DNA of 64,000 bases, from positions 23,869 to 87,868 of the forward strand of contig NZ_BHVX01000018.1 in the NCBI RefSeq assembly GCF_003851545.1, given 5' to 3'. Under the pieces are notes generated by a model that searched no databases, was not told the DNA's origin, and saw only the letters and a list, made by a program, of their open reading frames with translations. Source of the DNA: Ralstonia sp. SET104. Lineage in GTDB: Bacteria > Pseudomonadota > Gammaproteobacteria > Burkholderiales > Burkholderiaceae. Positions 22,217 through 31,099 of this stretch are shown here, piece after piece; position 1 is the first letter of the stretch, and each line of letters opens with the position of its first letter. The translations under genes and the position numbers were made by a program.

Positions 22217-22831
22217 TCAGTTCGACCGGTAGGTTGGGTCCAGACGGTCGATCTGCGGCAGGAGGTCGGCTAGCGTGCCACTGTTGTCGATGACGTCGTC
22301 AGCGGCGGCCAGCCGGGCTTCGCGTGAAGCTTGGCGCGCGATGATGGCTTCCACTTGTGCGCGTGGCAGGCCGTTGCGAGCCATCACGCGGGCGATCTGC
22401 GTCTGAACCGGGCAGTCGATTACCAGGATGCGGTCAACCAGCTTGCGCCAGCTCTGATGCCCGGCGAGGGATTCCACCAACAGGGGGACGACGTAGACGA
22501 GATACGGATGCGCGCCCGACGCCTGCGCGGCGGCGCCGCGCGACAGCGCGATCTCGCGAATGAGCGGATGCGTGATTTGCTCCAGCCGCGTTTTGGCAGT
22601 GGCATCGGAGAAAGCAAGGGCGCGCATGGCATCGCGATCCATGGCGCCATCGGCACGCAGGATGCCGGCGCCGAAGGTTTCGACCAGCCTGGGGATGGCG
22701 GCGCCGCCCGGCGCGGTGATTTCGTGGGCGATGGCATCGGTGTCGACAATTGCGGCACCGCGCTCGGCGAGTCGGTCCGCCACGTAGCTTTTGCCGCTGC
22801 CGATGCCGCCGGTCAGACCGATTACGCGCAT
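22217..22831 (-). CDS. coaE: Dephospho-CoA kinase
   Basis: CoaE (204 aa) phosphorylates dephospho-CoA, the last step of coenzyme A synthesis. The P-loop GGIGSGKS is at residues 8-15, with DTDAIAHEI and the lid region HPLIREIA. The ATG at 22831 begins the conserved MRVIGLTGG. It lies 13 bp after pilD. In other proteobacteria coaE, zapD and yacG are neighbours; here the group II intron begins 73 bp after the coaE stop. Confidence 0.96.
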   Translation of the reverse strand: MRVIGLTGGIGSGKSYVADRLAERGAAIVDTDAIAHEITAPGGAAIPRLVETFGAGILRADGAMDRDAMRALAFSDATAKTRLEQITHPLIREIALSRGAAAQASGAHPYLVYVVPLLVESLAGHQSWRKLVDRILVIDCPVQTQIARVMARNGLPRAQVEAIIARQASREARLAAADDVIDNSGTLADLLPQIDRLDPTYRSN

Positions 22832-22844
22832 GCTGGCAACGCCT

Positions 22845-23726
22845 TTACGGCGCAAGCAGGGGGCCAAGCCCCGTCATCATGATCAACTGTGGACCAGCCA
22901 GCAGCGCGATGACGCCGGCGCCGGCAATAAACGGCCCGAACGAAAACGGCGATTCACTCTTCGCGCCGCGTGCAATGCGCACGAGCCCGAACACCAGCCC
23001 GACCACCGACGACAGCAGCACCAGCAACGGCAGTGCTTGCCAGCCGAACCATGCGCCGAGCGCGGCCATCAGCTTGAAGTCGCCGTAGCCCATACCTTCG
23101 CGGCCGCGCAGCAGCTTGTAGGCCCAGTAGATCGACCACAGGAAGAGGTAGCCCGCCATCGCGCCGATCACCGCGTCGTGCAAGTGCGTGAACATGCCGA
23201 ACAAGTTTACGCCCAGCCCGAGCCACAGTAGCGGCTGGGTGATGGCGTCGGGCAGCAGTTGCGTATCGGCGTCGATCATCGTGCCTGCGATCAGGAACCA
23301 CAGCAGCACTGCCGAGGCCACGGCTACCCACGTCGGGCCGAAGTGCCACAGGCAAGCCGCAGTCAACAGGCCCGTCACCAGTTCCACCGCCGGGTAGCGC
23401 CACGAGATCGACGTTTTGCAGGCACTGCACCGGCCGCGCAGCGCAAGCCAGCTCAACACGGGGATATTTTCGATCGCTTTGATCTGATGGCCGCACGACG
23501 GGCACGCCGAGCGCGGCACGACCAGGTTGTATGCGTCGGGGTGGGGCAGCGGTTCTTCGCGCAGCTCGGCGATGTAGTTGGCTTCCTCGCGCTCGATCAT
23601 GCGCGGCAGGCGGTGAATCACCACGTTGAGGAAGCTGCCGACGAGCAGGCCAACCAGTCCGCCTATCGCAATGACAAACCACGCTGGCAGCTGCGCCAGC
23701 GTGGGAATGACGAACAACTCGGGCAT
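22845..23726 (-). CDS. pilD: Prepilin leader peptidase / N-methyltransferase PilD
   Basis: PilD (293 aa) is a polytopic aspartic protease that cuts type IV prepilins and type II pseudopilins and methylates the new N-terminus. The cytoplasmic zinc loop has C75-x2-C78 and C100-x2-C103. The catalytic aspartates lie in [11 protein letters not shown] and GYGDFKL. About eight hydrophobic segments are visible. The start overlaps the pilC stop by one base (TGATG). Confidence 0.96.
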   Translation of the reverse strand: MPELFVIPTLAQLPAWFVIAIGGLVGLLVGSFLNVVIHRLPRMIEREEANYIAELREEPLPHPDAYNLVVPRSACPSCGHQIKAIENIPVLSWLALRGRCSACKTSISWRYPAVELVTGLLTAACLWHFGPTWVAVASAVLLWFLIAGTMIDADTQLLPDAITQPLLWLGLGVNLFGMFTHLHDAVIGAMAGYLFLWSIYWAYKLLRGREGMGYGDFKLMAALGAWFGWQALPLLVLLSSVVGLVFGLVRIARGAKSESPFSFGPFIAGAGVIALLAGPQLIMMTGLGPLLAP

Positions 23727-24991
23727 CAGACCACCTGACCCAGCTTGAAGATTGGCAGATACATCGCCACCACCATGCCACCAATCAGCACGCCAAGAAT
23801 CACGATGATGAGGGGCTCGATCAGCGTCGAGATGTTGGCCACGGCGTCATCGACCTCCTGCTCATAGAACTCGGCCACCTTCAGCAGCATGTTGTCCAAG
23901 GCACCGGATTCTTCACCGATCTGCGTCATCTGCAGGACCATGTTGTCGAACACGTGAGTGGCCTGCATGGCATTGGTCAGGCTGGTACCGATGCGCACGG
24001 ATTGCTGGATATCCAGAGTGGCATCGTGATAGACCCAGTTGCCGGCCGCACCCGCCACCGATTCCATCGATTCCACCAGCGGCGTGCCGGCCGCAAACAT
24101 GGTGGCCAGCGTGCGCGTCCAGCGGGCGATGGTTGCCTTGCGGATGATGCTGCCGAAGATCGGCATCCGCAGGATCCATCGGTGCGTAGAGCGTTGCACG
24201 TTCTCCGAACGCTTGAACGCCCGGATGAAGAGCGTGATGCCAATGATGGGGGCGAAGACGATGATGTACCACCACTGTACAAAAAAATCGGAGATGCTCA
24301 TCACGACCAGCGTCGGGGCCGGGAGCGTGGCGCCAAAGCTGGAGAACACGCTCTTGAACGACGGCACCACGAAAATCATCAGCACCACCGTCACTAGAAA
24401 GGCCACCGTCAGCACCGAGATCGGGTAGATCATGGCCGACTTGATCTGCGCCTTCAGCGCGATCGACTTCTCCATGTAAAGCGACAGGCGCTCGAGCAGC
24501 GCATCGAGAATACCGCCCTGTTCGCCGGCGTCGATCAGGTTGCAGTACAGCGTGTCGAAGTATTTCGGCTGGCGACGGAACGCGGCCGCCATGCTGCTGC
24601 CCGACTCGATGTCGACTCGGATTTCTGTCAGCAGTTGCGTGAAGTTCGGGTTGGCGTGGCCTTTCGCGATGATGTCGATCGACTGCAGCAGCGGCACGCC
24701 GGCCTTCAACATGGTCGAGAGCTGGCGCGTGAAGTACGCCACGTCCTTTTGCGTGATCTTCTTGCCGCGGGCGGCACGGCGGCGCTTGGACTTGGTGATC
24801 GACAGGCCTTGCTTGCGCAGAATGGCATTCACCTCGGTGATGCTCTCGGCGCGCATCTCGCCCTTGAAGATCTTGCCTTTGCGGTCCTTGCCTTCCCACT
24901 CGAAGATGTACTGCGTGGGTGCCTTCTGGCTGGCGGTCTTACGCGCCGGCGCGGCGGCCGCGCGGTTTGCGGCAGGTGCTCGTGTGGCCAT
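23726..24991 (-). CDS. pilC: Type IV pilus inner-membrane platform protein PilC
   Basis: PilC (421 aa) couples the PilB/PilT motors to pilin assembly in the inner membrane. An Ala-rich basic N-terminus is followed by two GspF/T2SSF domains (VAYFTRQLSTMLKAGVPLL and ARWTRTLATMFAAGTPLVE are the matching repeat starts). There are three membrane segments, and the C-terminus is IGGMVVAMYLPIFKLG. It lies 44 bp after pilB. Confidence 0.96.
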   Translation of the reverse strand: MATRAPAANRAAAAPARKTASQKAPTQYIFEWEGKDRKGKIFKGEMRAESITEVNAILRKQGLSITKSKRRRAARGKKITQKDVAYFTRQLSTMLKAGVPLLQSIDIIAKGHANPNFTQLLTEIRVDIESGSSMAAAFRRQPKYFDTLYCNLIDAGEQGGILDALLERLSLYMEKSIALKAQIKSAMIYPISVLTVAFLVTVVLMIFVVPSFKSVFSSFGATLPAPTLVVMSISDFFVQWWYIIVFAPIIGITLFIRAFKRSENVQRSTHRWILRMPIFGSIIRKATIARWTRTLATMFAAGTPLVESMESVAGAAGNWVYHDATLDIQQSVRIGTSLTNAMQATHVFDNMVLQMTQIGEESGALDNMLLKVAEFYEQEVDDAVANISTLIEPLIIVILGVLIGGMVVAMYLPIFKLGQVV

Positions 24992-25035
24992 GGTTGGTTC
25001 CTACCCCCCGGTATGGGAACGATTGATCGAGAAGG

Positions 25036-26763
25036 TTATTGGTTCGTTGTGGCCAGAACTTCCTCAAGGGAAGTCAGCCCCTGCTTCACTTTCCGCAAGC
25101 CCGACTCGCGCAGTGACAACACGCCGTCTTTGCGCGCTTGCTCGGCAATCTGCAGCGCCGTGCCGTGCGTGAGGATGATTTCCTGGATCGCCTCAGTGAT
25201 TGGCATGACCTGGTAAATACCAGCCCGGCCCTTGTAGCCGCTGCCGTTGCAGGTCTCGCAGCCGACCGGGTGATACGGCTGCCACGAGCCGTCGAGATCG
25301 GCCTCGGTGAAGCCTGCGTCAAGCAGGGTTTCCTTGGGCAGCGGGCCCGGCTTCTTGCATTCCTTGCACAACCGGCGCGCCAGACGCTGCGCCGTAATCA
25401 TCAGCACCGACGACGCGATGTTGAACGGCGCCACGCCCATGTTCATCAGGCGTGTCAACGTGGTCGGCGCATCGTTGGTGTGCAGCGTGGAGAACACCAG
25501 GTGGCCGGTCTGCGCGGCCTTGATGGAAATGTCCGCCGTTTCCAGATCCCGGATTTCACCCACCATGATGATGTCCGGATCCTGCCGCAGGAATGACTTG
25601 AGCGCCGCGGCGAAAGTCAGCCCTGCCTTGTCGTTCACGTTGACCTGGTTGATGCCGGGCAACTGGATTTCCGCCGGGTCTTCGGCCGTGGAAATATTGA
25701 TATCGCCCTGGTTCAGCTTGTTCAGGAAGGTGTACAGCGACACCGTTTTGCCCGAACCGGTCGGGCCGGTCACCAGCACCATGCCGTATGGCCGTTTGAT
25801 CACGTCGAGCAGCAACTGCTTTTGCTCGGGCTCGTAGCCGAGCTGATCGATGTCGAGCCGCTCGGTGGACGACTCCAGAATCCGGATCACGATCTTCTCG
25901 CCGAACAGCGTCGGCAGCGTCGACACCCGGAAGTCGATGGCGCGCTCGATCGTCTCTTTGTTGTCTTTGTCTTTCCGGTCTTTCGGGACGGTGATGAGCA
26001 GCTTCATGCGGCCGTCCTGCGGCACGCGCTTTTCCGAGATGTCCAGGCGCGAGAGCACCTTGATGCGGGTGGCGATCTTGTCGCGGATATCCAGCGGTGG
26101 TTGCGCGACCTGCGCCAGGATGCCGTCGATGCGAAAGCGCACGCGGTAAAACGTTTCAAATGGCTCGAAATGCAAGTCCGACGCGCCGCGCAGCAGGGCT
26201 TCGGTAAAGAGCTTCTGCAGGAAGCGCACCACGGGGGCATCGTCGATGCCGTCGGCGGTGGTACGGCGCGCGGCGGCGGCGGCGCCTGCGTCGTACTCGA
26301 TTTGCGCCGCCTCCTGCTTGGGGAAGAGCGACTTGATCTCGGCCGGCGCCTCGTTGGCGAGGCTCAGTTGGCGTACCAGCTTGTCGTGCTCGACGATGAC
26401 CGTTTCGATCGCCACGTTCATTTTCTGACGCAGCTCGTCGATCGGCTTCGGGTCGCTCGGGTCGGACGTGGCGAGGATCAAGCGGTTGTCGCGGCGGCCC
26501 AGTGGCAGCAGGCGTAACTGGGCGAAATGCTTGTTGGCCGACAGCACGGCCGGCACGGTGTCGAGCTTGTACTGGGCCAGGTCCAGCAGCGGCATCTGGT
26601 ATTTGCCGGCCACGAACACGGCCAGATCGTGCGCACTCATGATCCCGCTGCCCACCAATTCGTCGATCAGCTGCGTGCGTTTTTCACGCGCGCTCTGTTC
26701 GAGCTGGGTGAGTAACGTCGGCGCGATCCGCCGGCTCTGCGCTAGAGCGAGTCCGAGTGTCAT
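25036..26763 (-). CDS. pilB: Type IV pilus extension ATPase PilB
   Basis: PilB (575 aa) is the hexameric cytoplasmic ATPase that powers pilus extension. An N-terminal MshEN/GspE-N domain precedes the motor. Walker A GPTGSGKT is at about 329-336, followed by the Asp box, Walker B (DPDIIMVGEIRD) and the His box (GHLVFSTLHTNDAP). Two CxxC pairs (CKECKKPG and CETCNGSG) form the zinc site typical of PilB and GspE. No sigma-54 box with correct spacing was found upstream. Confidence 0.97.
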   Translation of the reverse strand: MTLGLALAQSRRIAPTLLTQLEQSAREKRTQLIDELVGSGIMSAHDLAVFVAGKYQMPLLDLAQYKLDTVPAVLSANKHFAQLRLLPLGRRDNRLILATSDPSDPKPIDELRQKMNVAIETVIVEHDKLVRQLSLANEAPAEIKSLFPKQEAAQIEYDAGAAAAARRTTADGIDDAPVVRFLQKLFTEALLRGASDLHFEPFETFYRVRFRIDGILAQVAQPPLDIRDKIATRIKVLSRLDISEKRVPQDGRMKLLITVPKDRKDKDNKETIERAIDFRVSTLPTLFGEKIVIRILESSTERLDIDQLGYEPEQKQLLLDVIKRPYGMVLVTGPTGSGKTVSLYTFLNKLNQGDINISTAEDPAEIQLPGINQVNVNDKAGLTFAAALKSFLRQDPDIIMVGEIRDLETADISIKAAQTGHLVFSTLHTNDAPTTLTRLMNMGVAPFNIASSVLMITAQRLARRLCKECKKPGPLPKETLLDAGFTEADLDGSWQPYHPVGCETCNGSGYKGRAGIYQVMPITEAIQEIILTHGTALQIAEQARKDGVLSLRESGLRKVKQGLTSLEEVLATTNQ

Positions 26764-26862
26764 GTGTCCGTCTGACTGACCATTTCAGCGCGCGCCTGGC
26801 CCCACCGCCTCCAGCGTGCGCCCGCCCCCCGAGGCGAGTTGTTTTATGTTTTGCAGCCGGTA

Positions 26863-26880
26863 CCCCACCCATTCGTGGGG
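26863..26880 (-). terminator. Hairpin between the CorC-like gene and pilB
   Basis: CCCCAC (26863-26868) pairs with GTGGGG (26875-26880) in the 259-bp gap. Read leftward, an A/T-rich stretch follows (AAAACATAAAACAA). It may end transcription of the CorC-like gene, but the U-tract is weak. Nothing else stands out in the gap. Confidence 0.4.
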
Positions 26881-27022
26881 GGTGGTGCCCGGAACCGGGG
26901 CAGTTTGCCGACCGTCCCTGCATTTGTAAAGCGCACATCGGAATCCAGCAACGCGCAGCTTGCATTTGTGCCACATCGGCAGAAAACCGCCTCAACTGAA
27001 GCCCTCGACCTTGAGTGTGGCC

Positions 27023-28297
27023 TCAACTGCGCTTGGCCTGTCTCGGCTGATGCAGCCGCACCGTACGGATCGATTGGCTGTCCATCTGCACAATATCGAG
27101 CACGCATCCTGCAATCTTCACGCTGACCGTCGCTTCGGGAATCTCTTCCAACACTTCCAGTACGAGCCCGTTGAGCGTTTTCGGGCCGTCGGTTGGCAGA
27201 CTCAGGCCCAGGCGCCGGTTCAGATCGCGCAGCGACATCCCCGCATCCGCAAGATAAGTGCCTTCCTTGTTCCAGGCCTGCTTGCCGGCATGGGGCAGCG
27301 TGGTGGTGAATTCGCCGATCATCTCTTCGATGATGTCTTCGAGCGTCACCAGCCCCAGCATGTCGCCGTATTCATTGACGATCAGGCCGATGCGGCGGCG
27401 GTTCTCCTGGAAATACTGTAGTTGGCGGAAGACGGGGGTGCCGCTCGGCACGAAATACGGTTCGGCCAGCAGGTTGCGGAAATCGTCGTGCGTGAGTTCG
27501 GTGTGCCCCAGCAGCGACAACGCTTTGCGCACGTGCAAAATGCCGATCACCTGGTCGCTGTCCAGCTCGAATACAGGCAGCTTGTTGTGATAGCAGGTCT
27601 CCAACTGCTGGATGACCTCTTCGATCGGACGCGACAGATCGAGCGATTCCACCCGCGCGCGCGGCGTCATCACATCGTCCACGGTGATGGCGTCGAGGTC
27701 GAACAGATTGAGCAGGATGCTGCGGTGTTTATGCGGGATGAAGTTGCCGGACTCCAGCACCAGCGTGCGCAGCTCCTCGGTGGACATCCGTTGCTCAGGC
27801 GCCTTGCGCGTGTTGATGCGCACCAGCCGCAGCACGCCCATGGCAAAGGCGTTGACCACCGCCACCAGCGGCGTCGAGATCTTCAACAACGGCCCGATGA
27901 TGAAGCTGGCCGGAAACGCCACGCGTTCAGGGTAAGTCGCACCCACGATCTTCGGGGCGATCTCGGCAAACACGATGATGAGAAACGCGACAATGGCCGT
28001 GGCAATGGACAGCGTGGTGCCGTTGTTGCCGAAGTAGTGGATCGCCAGGGTAGTGATCAGCACCGGCACGGCGGTGTTGATCAGGTTGTTGCCGATCAGG
28101 ATAAGCGAGAGCAGTTTGTCGGTCTGGCCGAGCAGTTGCTGCGTATTGCGCGCGCCCGAGACGTTGGACTTGGCAAGATGGCGCAGGCGATGGCGGTTGA
28201 GCGCCATCATCGCGGTTTCAGAAATCGAGAAGAAGGCGGAGCAGCACAGCAGCAGCGCAACGGCGCCGATTTGTGCCCAGAGCGGCCAAGAGTCCAA
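27023..28297 (-). CDS. CNNM/CorC-family transporter with CBS pair
   Basis: A 424-residue HlyC/CorC-family membrane protein (YfjD/CorB-like). The N-terminal DUF21 (CNNM) domain has about four membrane segments with FFSISETAMMALNRHRL and NNLINTAVPVL. A cytoplasmic CBS pair follows (VMTPRARVESLDL, GLVTLEDIIEEMIGEF), then a CorC_HlyC domain (GTYLADAGMSLRDLNRRLG). Relatives handle Mg2+/Co2+ efflux; the ion here is not known. The start is a TTG at 28297, since no ATG or GTG fits the conserved N-terminus. It is likely in one run with pilB or just upstream of it. Confidence 0.88.
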   Translation of the reverse strand: MDSWPLWAQIGAVALLLCCSAFFSISETAMMALNRHRLRHLAKSNVSGARNTQQLLGQTDKLLSLILIGNNLINTAVPVLITTLAIHYFGNNGTTLSIATAIVAFLIIVFAEIAPKIVGATYPERVAFPASFIIGPLLKISTPLVAVVNAFAMGVLRLVRINTRKAPEQRMSTEELRTLVLESGNFIPHKHRSILLNLFDLDAITVDDVMTPRARVESLDLSRPIEEVIQQLETCYHNKLPVFELDSDQVIGILHVRKALSLLGHTELTHDDFRNLLAEPYFVPSGTPVFRQLQYFQENRRRIGLIVNEYGDMLGLVTLEDIIEEMIGEFTTTLPHAGKQAWNKEGTYLADAGMSLRDLNRRLGLSLPTDGPKTLNGLVLEVLEEIPEATVSVKIAGCVLDIVQMDSQSIRTVRLHQPRQAKRS

Positions 28298-28445
28298 GGC
28301 GGGAGAGGAAGGGCGGCGAAGTGCCCACTATAACAGAGGGGTTTGTTGCTTCTGCGCCGGCGCGGGCGCCGATGGTGCCCGAGGTGGTGTCGCTTTTCGC
28401 GCCTCAGTGAGCCTCCGGATTTACCCTAGACCCCTTGTCACCCAT

Positions 28446-28463
28446 TTATCGGCATGCCGATAA
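28446..28463. promoter_or_regulatory. Perfect 18-bp palindrome before the IclR gene
   Basis: TTATCGGCATGCCGATAA is its own reverse complement. It ends 7 bp before the regulator ATG, in the gap between two divergent genes. This is the expected site for autoregulation by the IclR-type protein encoded next. Assignment to that protein is inference. Confidence 0.7.
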
Positions 28464-28470
28464 TGTTCTC

Positions 28471-29220
28471 ATGGATGTGAAAACTGCTACCCGCGTGTTC
28501 GACGTGATCAACCTGTTTGCGGAAGTCCGCCAACCGATGATCTACAGCGAGATCGCGCGCCGAACCGAGATCCCCCTCTCAAGCTGCCATGCGTTGCTGC
28601 GCACGATGGTCGCCAAGGGTTATCTGTACGCACCGGGCGTCAAGGCGGGGTACTACCCCACGCAGCGGCTGCTCCACGTGGCGCGCGACATCTGCAGCGC
28701 AGATCCGCTGACGCTGGCTTTCCAGCCGCTGCTCGGCGCGCTGCGCGACGCCACCGGTGAGACCGCCGCGCTGGCATCCCTGGCCGGTAATCGCGTCGTC
28801 TATCTGGACGTCGTGGAGTCGCGCCAGAAGATCCGCTACAGCGACGAGCCGGGCGGCTTCATGTATGTGCATGCCAGCGCGGCCGGCAAGGCGCTGCTGG
28901 GCACGCTCGGGGCCGATGCCCGCCGCAAGCTGCTCGACAGTTGCGAACCCCTGCCACCCGCCACCGATGGCTCCACCATCGAGCGGGCCATGCTGGAGAA
29001 GGAGGTGGAGCAGGGGCTGGAGCGCGGCTGGCACCGCTCCACGGGTGAGAACGTGGAGGACGTAGCCGGCCTCGCGCGTGGCTTCCTGATCCACGGAGAG
29101 CCGTTCGCGCTCGTCATCGGTGGGCCGAAGGCGCGCCTGCTCCGTCATGAAGAGAGCGCCGTCAAGGCACTGCTCGACGCCTACGGACAGATTCCACCGT
29201 CGCTGCTCGCGGGCGGCTGA
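28471..29220 (+). CDS. IclR-family transcriptional regulator
   Basis: A 249-residue regulator. The N-terminal winged helix-turn-helix (residues about 8-65: VFDVINLFAE, IYSEIARRTEIPLSSCHALL) is followed by the IclR ligand-binding domain with HASAAGKALLGTL and the C-terminal effector pocket (GLARGFLIHGEPFALVIGGP). IclR proteins usually sense an aromatic or short-chain acid and control the adjacent catabolic genes. The ATG at 28471 is preferred to an earlier frame start, as it leaves the palindrome upstream. The five genes that follow read in the same direction. Confidence 0.92.
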   Translation: MDVKTATRVFDVINLFAEVRQPMIYSEIARRTEIPLSSCHALLRTMVAKGYLYAPGVKAGYYPTQRLLHVARDICSADPLTLAFQPLLGALRDATGETAALASLAGNRVVYLDVVESRQKIRYSDEPGGFMYVHASAAGKALLGTLGADARRKLLDSCEPLPPATDGSTIERAMLEKEVEQGLERGWHRSTGENVEDVAGLARGFLIHGEPFALVIGGPKARLLRHEESAVKALLDAYGQIPPSLLAGG

Positions 29221-29269
29221 ACAGACGGCTGCCACAGGGGCATTGCGCCTCTCGACTTGGAGAAAGTGG

Positions 29270-30322
29270 ATGCGTTGGAAGCAACGGCCGGAAGGCTCCA
29301 ACTGGGGTGATTTTGGCGAAGATGATCAGCTTGGCCGGCTCAACCTGATCGGCCCGCAGCAGGTGTTGGCTGGCGCGCGTGAGATCCGTGAGGGACTGAG
29401 CTTCGCGCTGTCGCTGCCGCTCGATTACCCCGGCGAGAACAAGCTCAATGTGCGTCGCCATCCTCCAGTCCTGCGCCCGACCGTGCGCGACGGCTTGCCT
29501 TACGTGAACTTTCCATTCGGCCGACTCGCGCAGGGCGCAACGGACGTGGTCAGTGACGATCAGGTGCTGCTGTCACTGCAATACTCAACGCAGTGGGATG
29601 CGCTCGCACACGTGGGCGCGCGCTTCGATGCCAACGCAGACGGCATACCAGAAAGCGTCTATTACAACGGCTACCGTGCGCATGCTGACATTCTCGGCCC
29701 GATGGAATATGCCGAGGACGCCCAGTTCACGCCCCATCCGTGCGGCTGCGAGAACAGCCGCGCGCAAGCACTGGGCATCGAGAATCTGGCAGTCAAGGGA
29801 GTGCAGGGGCGCGGCGTGCTGATCGATCTGGTGGCACACCATGGGCGCGAGTACCGCACTATCGGTTACGACGATCTGATGCGCGTGATTGAGGCCGACT
29901 GTGTCGAGATTGAGAACGGAGACATCCTGCTTTTGCGCACGGGGTTTGCTGAATTGGTGCTGGAGATGAACCGCCAGCCCGACGAAGCAGTGCTCAACAG
30001 CCAATGCAGCGCGCTCGACGGCCGCGACGAACGCCTGCTGCAATGGTTGACCGATTCGGGCATCGCTGCGCTTGCGGCCGACAACTACGCGGTGGAGCGC
30101 TACCCGGCGCGCAAACCGGATACGCCGGGCCCGCACCCGTTGCTGCCGCTGCACCACCACTGCCTGTTCAAGCTGGGCCTGCCGTTGGGCGAGCTGTGGT
30201 ACTTGCGCGAACTGGCCGAATGGCTGCGCGCACACGGCCGCTCGCGCTTCATGCTCACCGCTCCACCGCTGCGCTTGCCCGGCGCGATGGGTTCTCCGGT
30301 CACGCCCGTGGCCACCGTTTGA
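29270..30322 (+). CDS. Cyclase-family (PF04199) metal hydrolase
   Basis: A 350-residue member of the cyclase/kynurenine-formamidase-like superfamily, which hydrolyses amides, lactones or cyclic compounds such as isatin using bound metal. The motif QWDALAHVG lies at 108-116; this WDALAH form replaces the HxGTHxDxPxH of formamidase and isatin hydrolase. A second set of likely ligands lies in LLPLHHHCLFKLGLP near the C-terminus. A GGAGA box precedes the ATG at 29270. The substrate is unknown. It begins the probable operon after the regulator. Confidence 0.85.
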   Translation: MRWKQRPEGSNWGDFGEDDQLGRLNLIGPQQVLAGAREIREGLSFALSLPLDYPGENKLNVRRHPPVLRPTVRDGLPYVNFPFGRLAQGATDVVSDDQVLLSLQYSTQWDALAHVGARFDANADGIPESVYYNGYRAHADILGPMEYAEDAQFTPHPCGCENSRAQALGIENLAVKGVQGRGVLIDLVAHHGREYRTIGYDDLMRVIEADCVEIENGDILLLRTGFAELVLEMNRQPDEAVLNSQCSALDGRDERLLQWLTDSGIAALAADNYAVERYPARKPDTPGPHPLLPLHHHCLFKLGLPLGELWYLRELAEWLRAHGRSRFMLTAPPLRLPGAMGSPVTPVATV

Positions 30323-30357
30323 TACCCGCTGATGTCTTTCCATTTGCTCCCGTAGTG

Positions 30358-31059
30358 ATGCCCAAAGAACGTGTTTTGATTACCGGCGGCGCCGCCGGCA
30401 TTGGGGCCGCTTGCGCGCGCCGCTGTCTCGACGAAGGCTACGAGGTGGTCGTGATCGACCGGACAGGCGACGGTCTGATCGCTGATCTGAGCGACGTGCG
30501 GCAGACCGCGCTCGCCCTGTCGCAGGCGCTGGAAGGCGGGCCTATCACACGGCTGGTGAATAACGTTGGCGTGGTGATGCCAGCCGACGCCGAGCACCAG
30601 ACGCTGGAAGAGCTCGAGCGTGCCTGGGCGCTGAACGTGCGCTGTGCGCAGCAGTGCATGCAGGCGCTGCTGCCCGGCATGCGCGCAGCGGGTTTCGGAC
30701 GCATCGTGAACATGTCATCGCGCGCGGCACTGGGCAAGGAACTGCGCACCGCTTATGCGGCTACCAAGGCCGCGCTGCTGGGCATGACGCGGGTGTGGGC
30801 ACTCGAGCTGGGGCGTCTGGGTATTACCGCCAACGCTATCGGCCCGGGACCGATTCGTACCGAACTGTTCGACCGAGCCAACCCGCCGGATGCTCCGCGC
30901 ACTCAGGCCATCGTCGACGCTATACCGGTCAAGCGCATCGGGATGCCAGACGATGTGGCACACGCTGCGGCCTACTTGCTTGATGCGCGCAGTGGCTTCG
31001 TGACAGGCCAGGTCTTGTACGTCTGCGGCGGCATGACCGTGGGTGTTGCAGGCGTCTGA
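30358..31059 (+). CDS. Short-chain dehydrogenase/reductase
   Basis: A 233-residue classical SDR. The NAD(P) loop TGGAAGIG is at 9-16, NNVG at 68-71 (NNAG in most members), Ser at 120-121 and the catalytic Tyr133-x3-Lys137 (YAATK). The coenzyme motif VVVIDRTG, with Asp after the second strand, favours NAD+ over NADP+. Length and C-terminus (FVTGQVLYVCGGMTVG) are normal. It starts 35 bp after the cyclase gene; GTG at 30355 is an alternative start. Confidence 0.9.
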   Translation: MPKERVLITGGAAGIGAACARRCLDEGYEVVVIDRTGDGLIADLSDVRQTALALSQALEGGPITRLVNNVGVVMPADAEHQTLEELERAWALNVRCAQQCMQALLPGMRAAGFGRIVNMSSRAALGKELRTAYAATKAALLGMTRVWALELGRLGITANAIGPGPIRTELFDRANPPDAPRTQAIVDAIPVKRIGMPDDVAHAAAYLLDARSGFVTGQVLYVCGGMTVGVAGV

Positions 31060-31099
31060 CATTGCGCACCCCATAACAACAACGACTGGAGGAAACGTT

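Noticed and set aside
26945..26975. Possible sigma-54 promoter for pilB (TGGCAC ... GC on the minus strand)
   Set aside because: The GG-to-GC spacing is off by several bases in one register and by one in the other.
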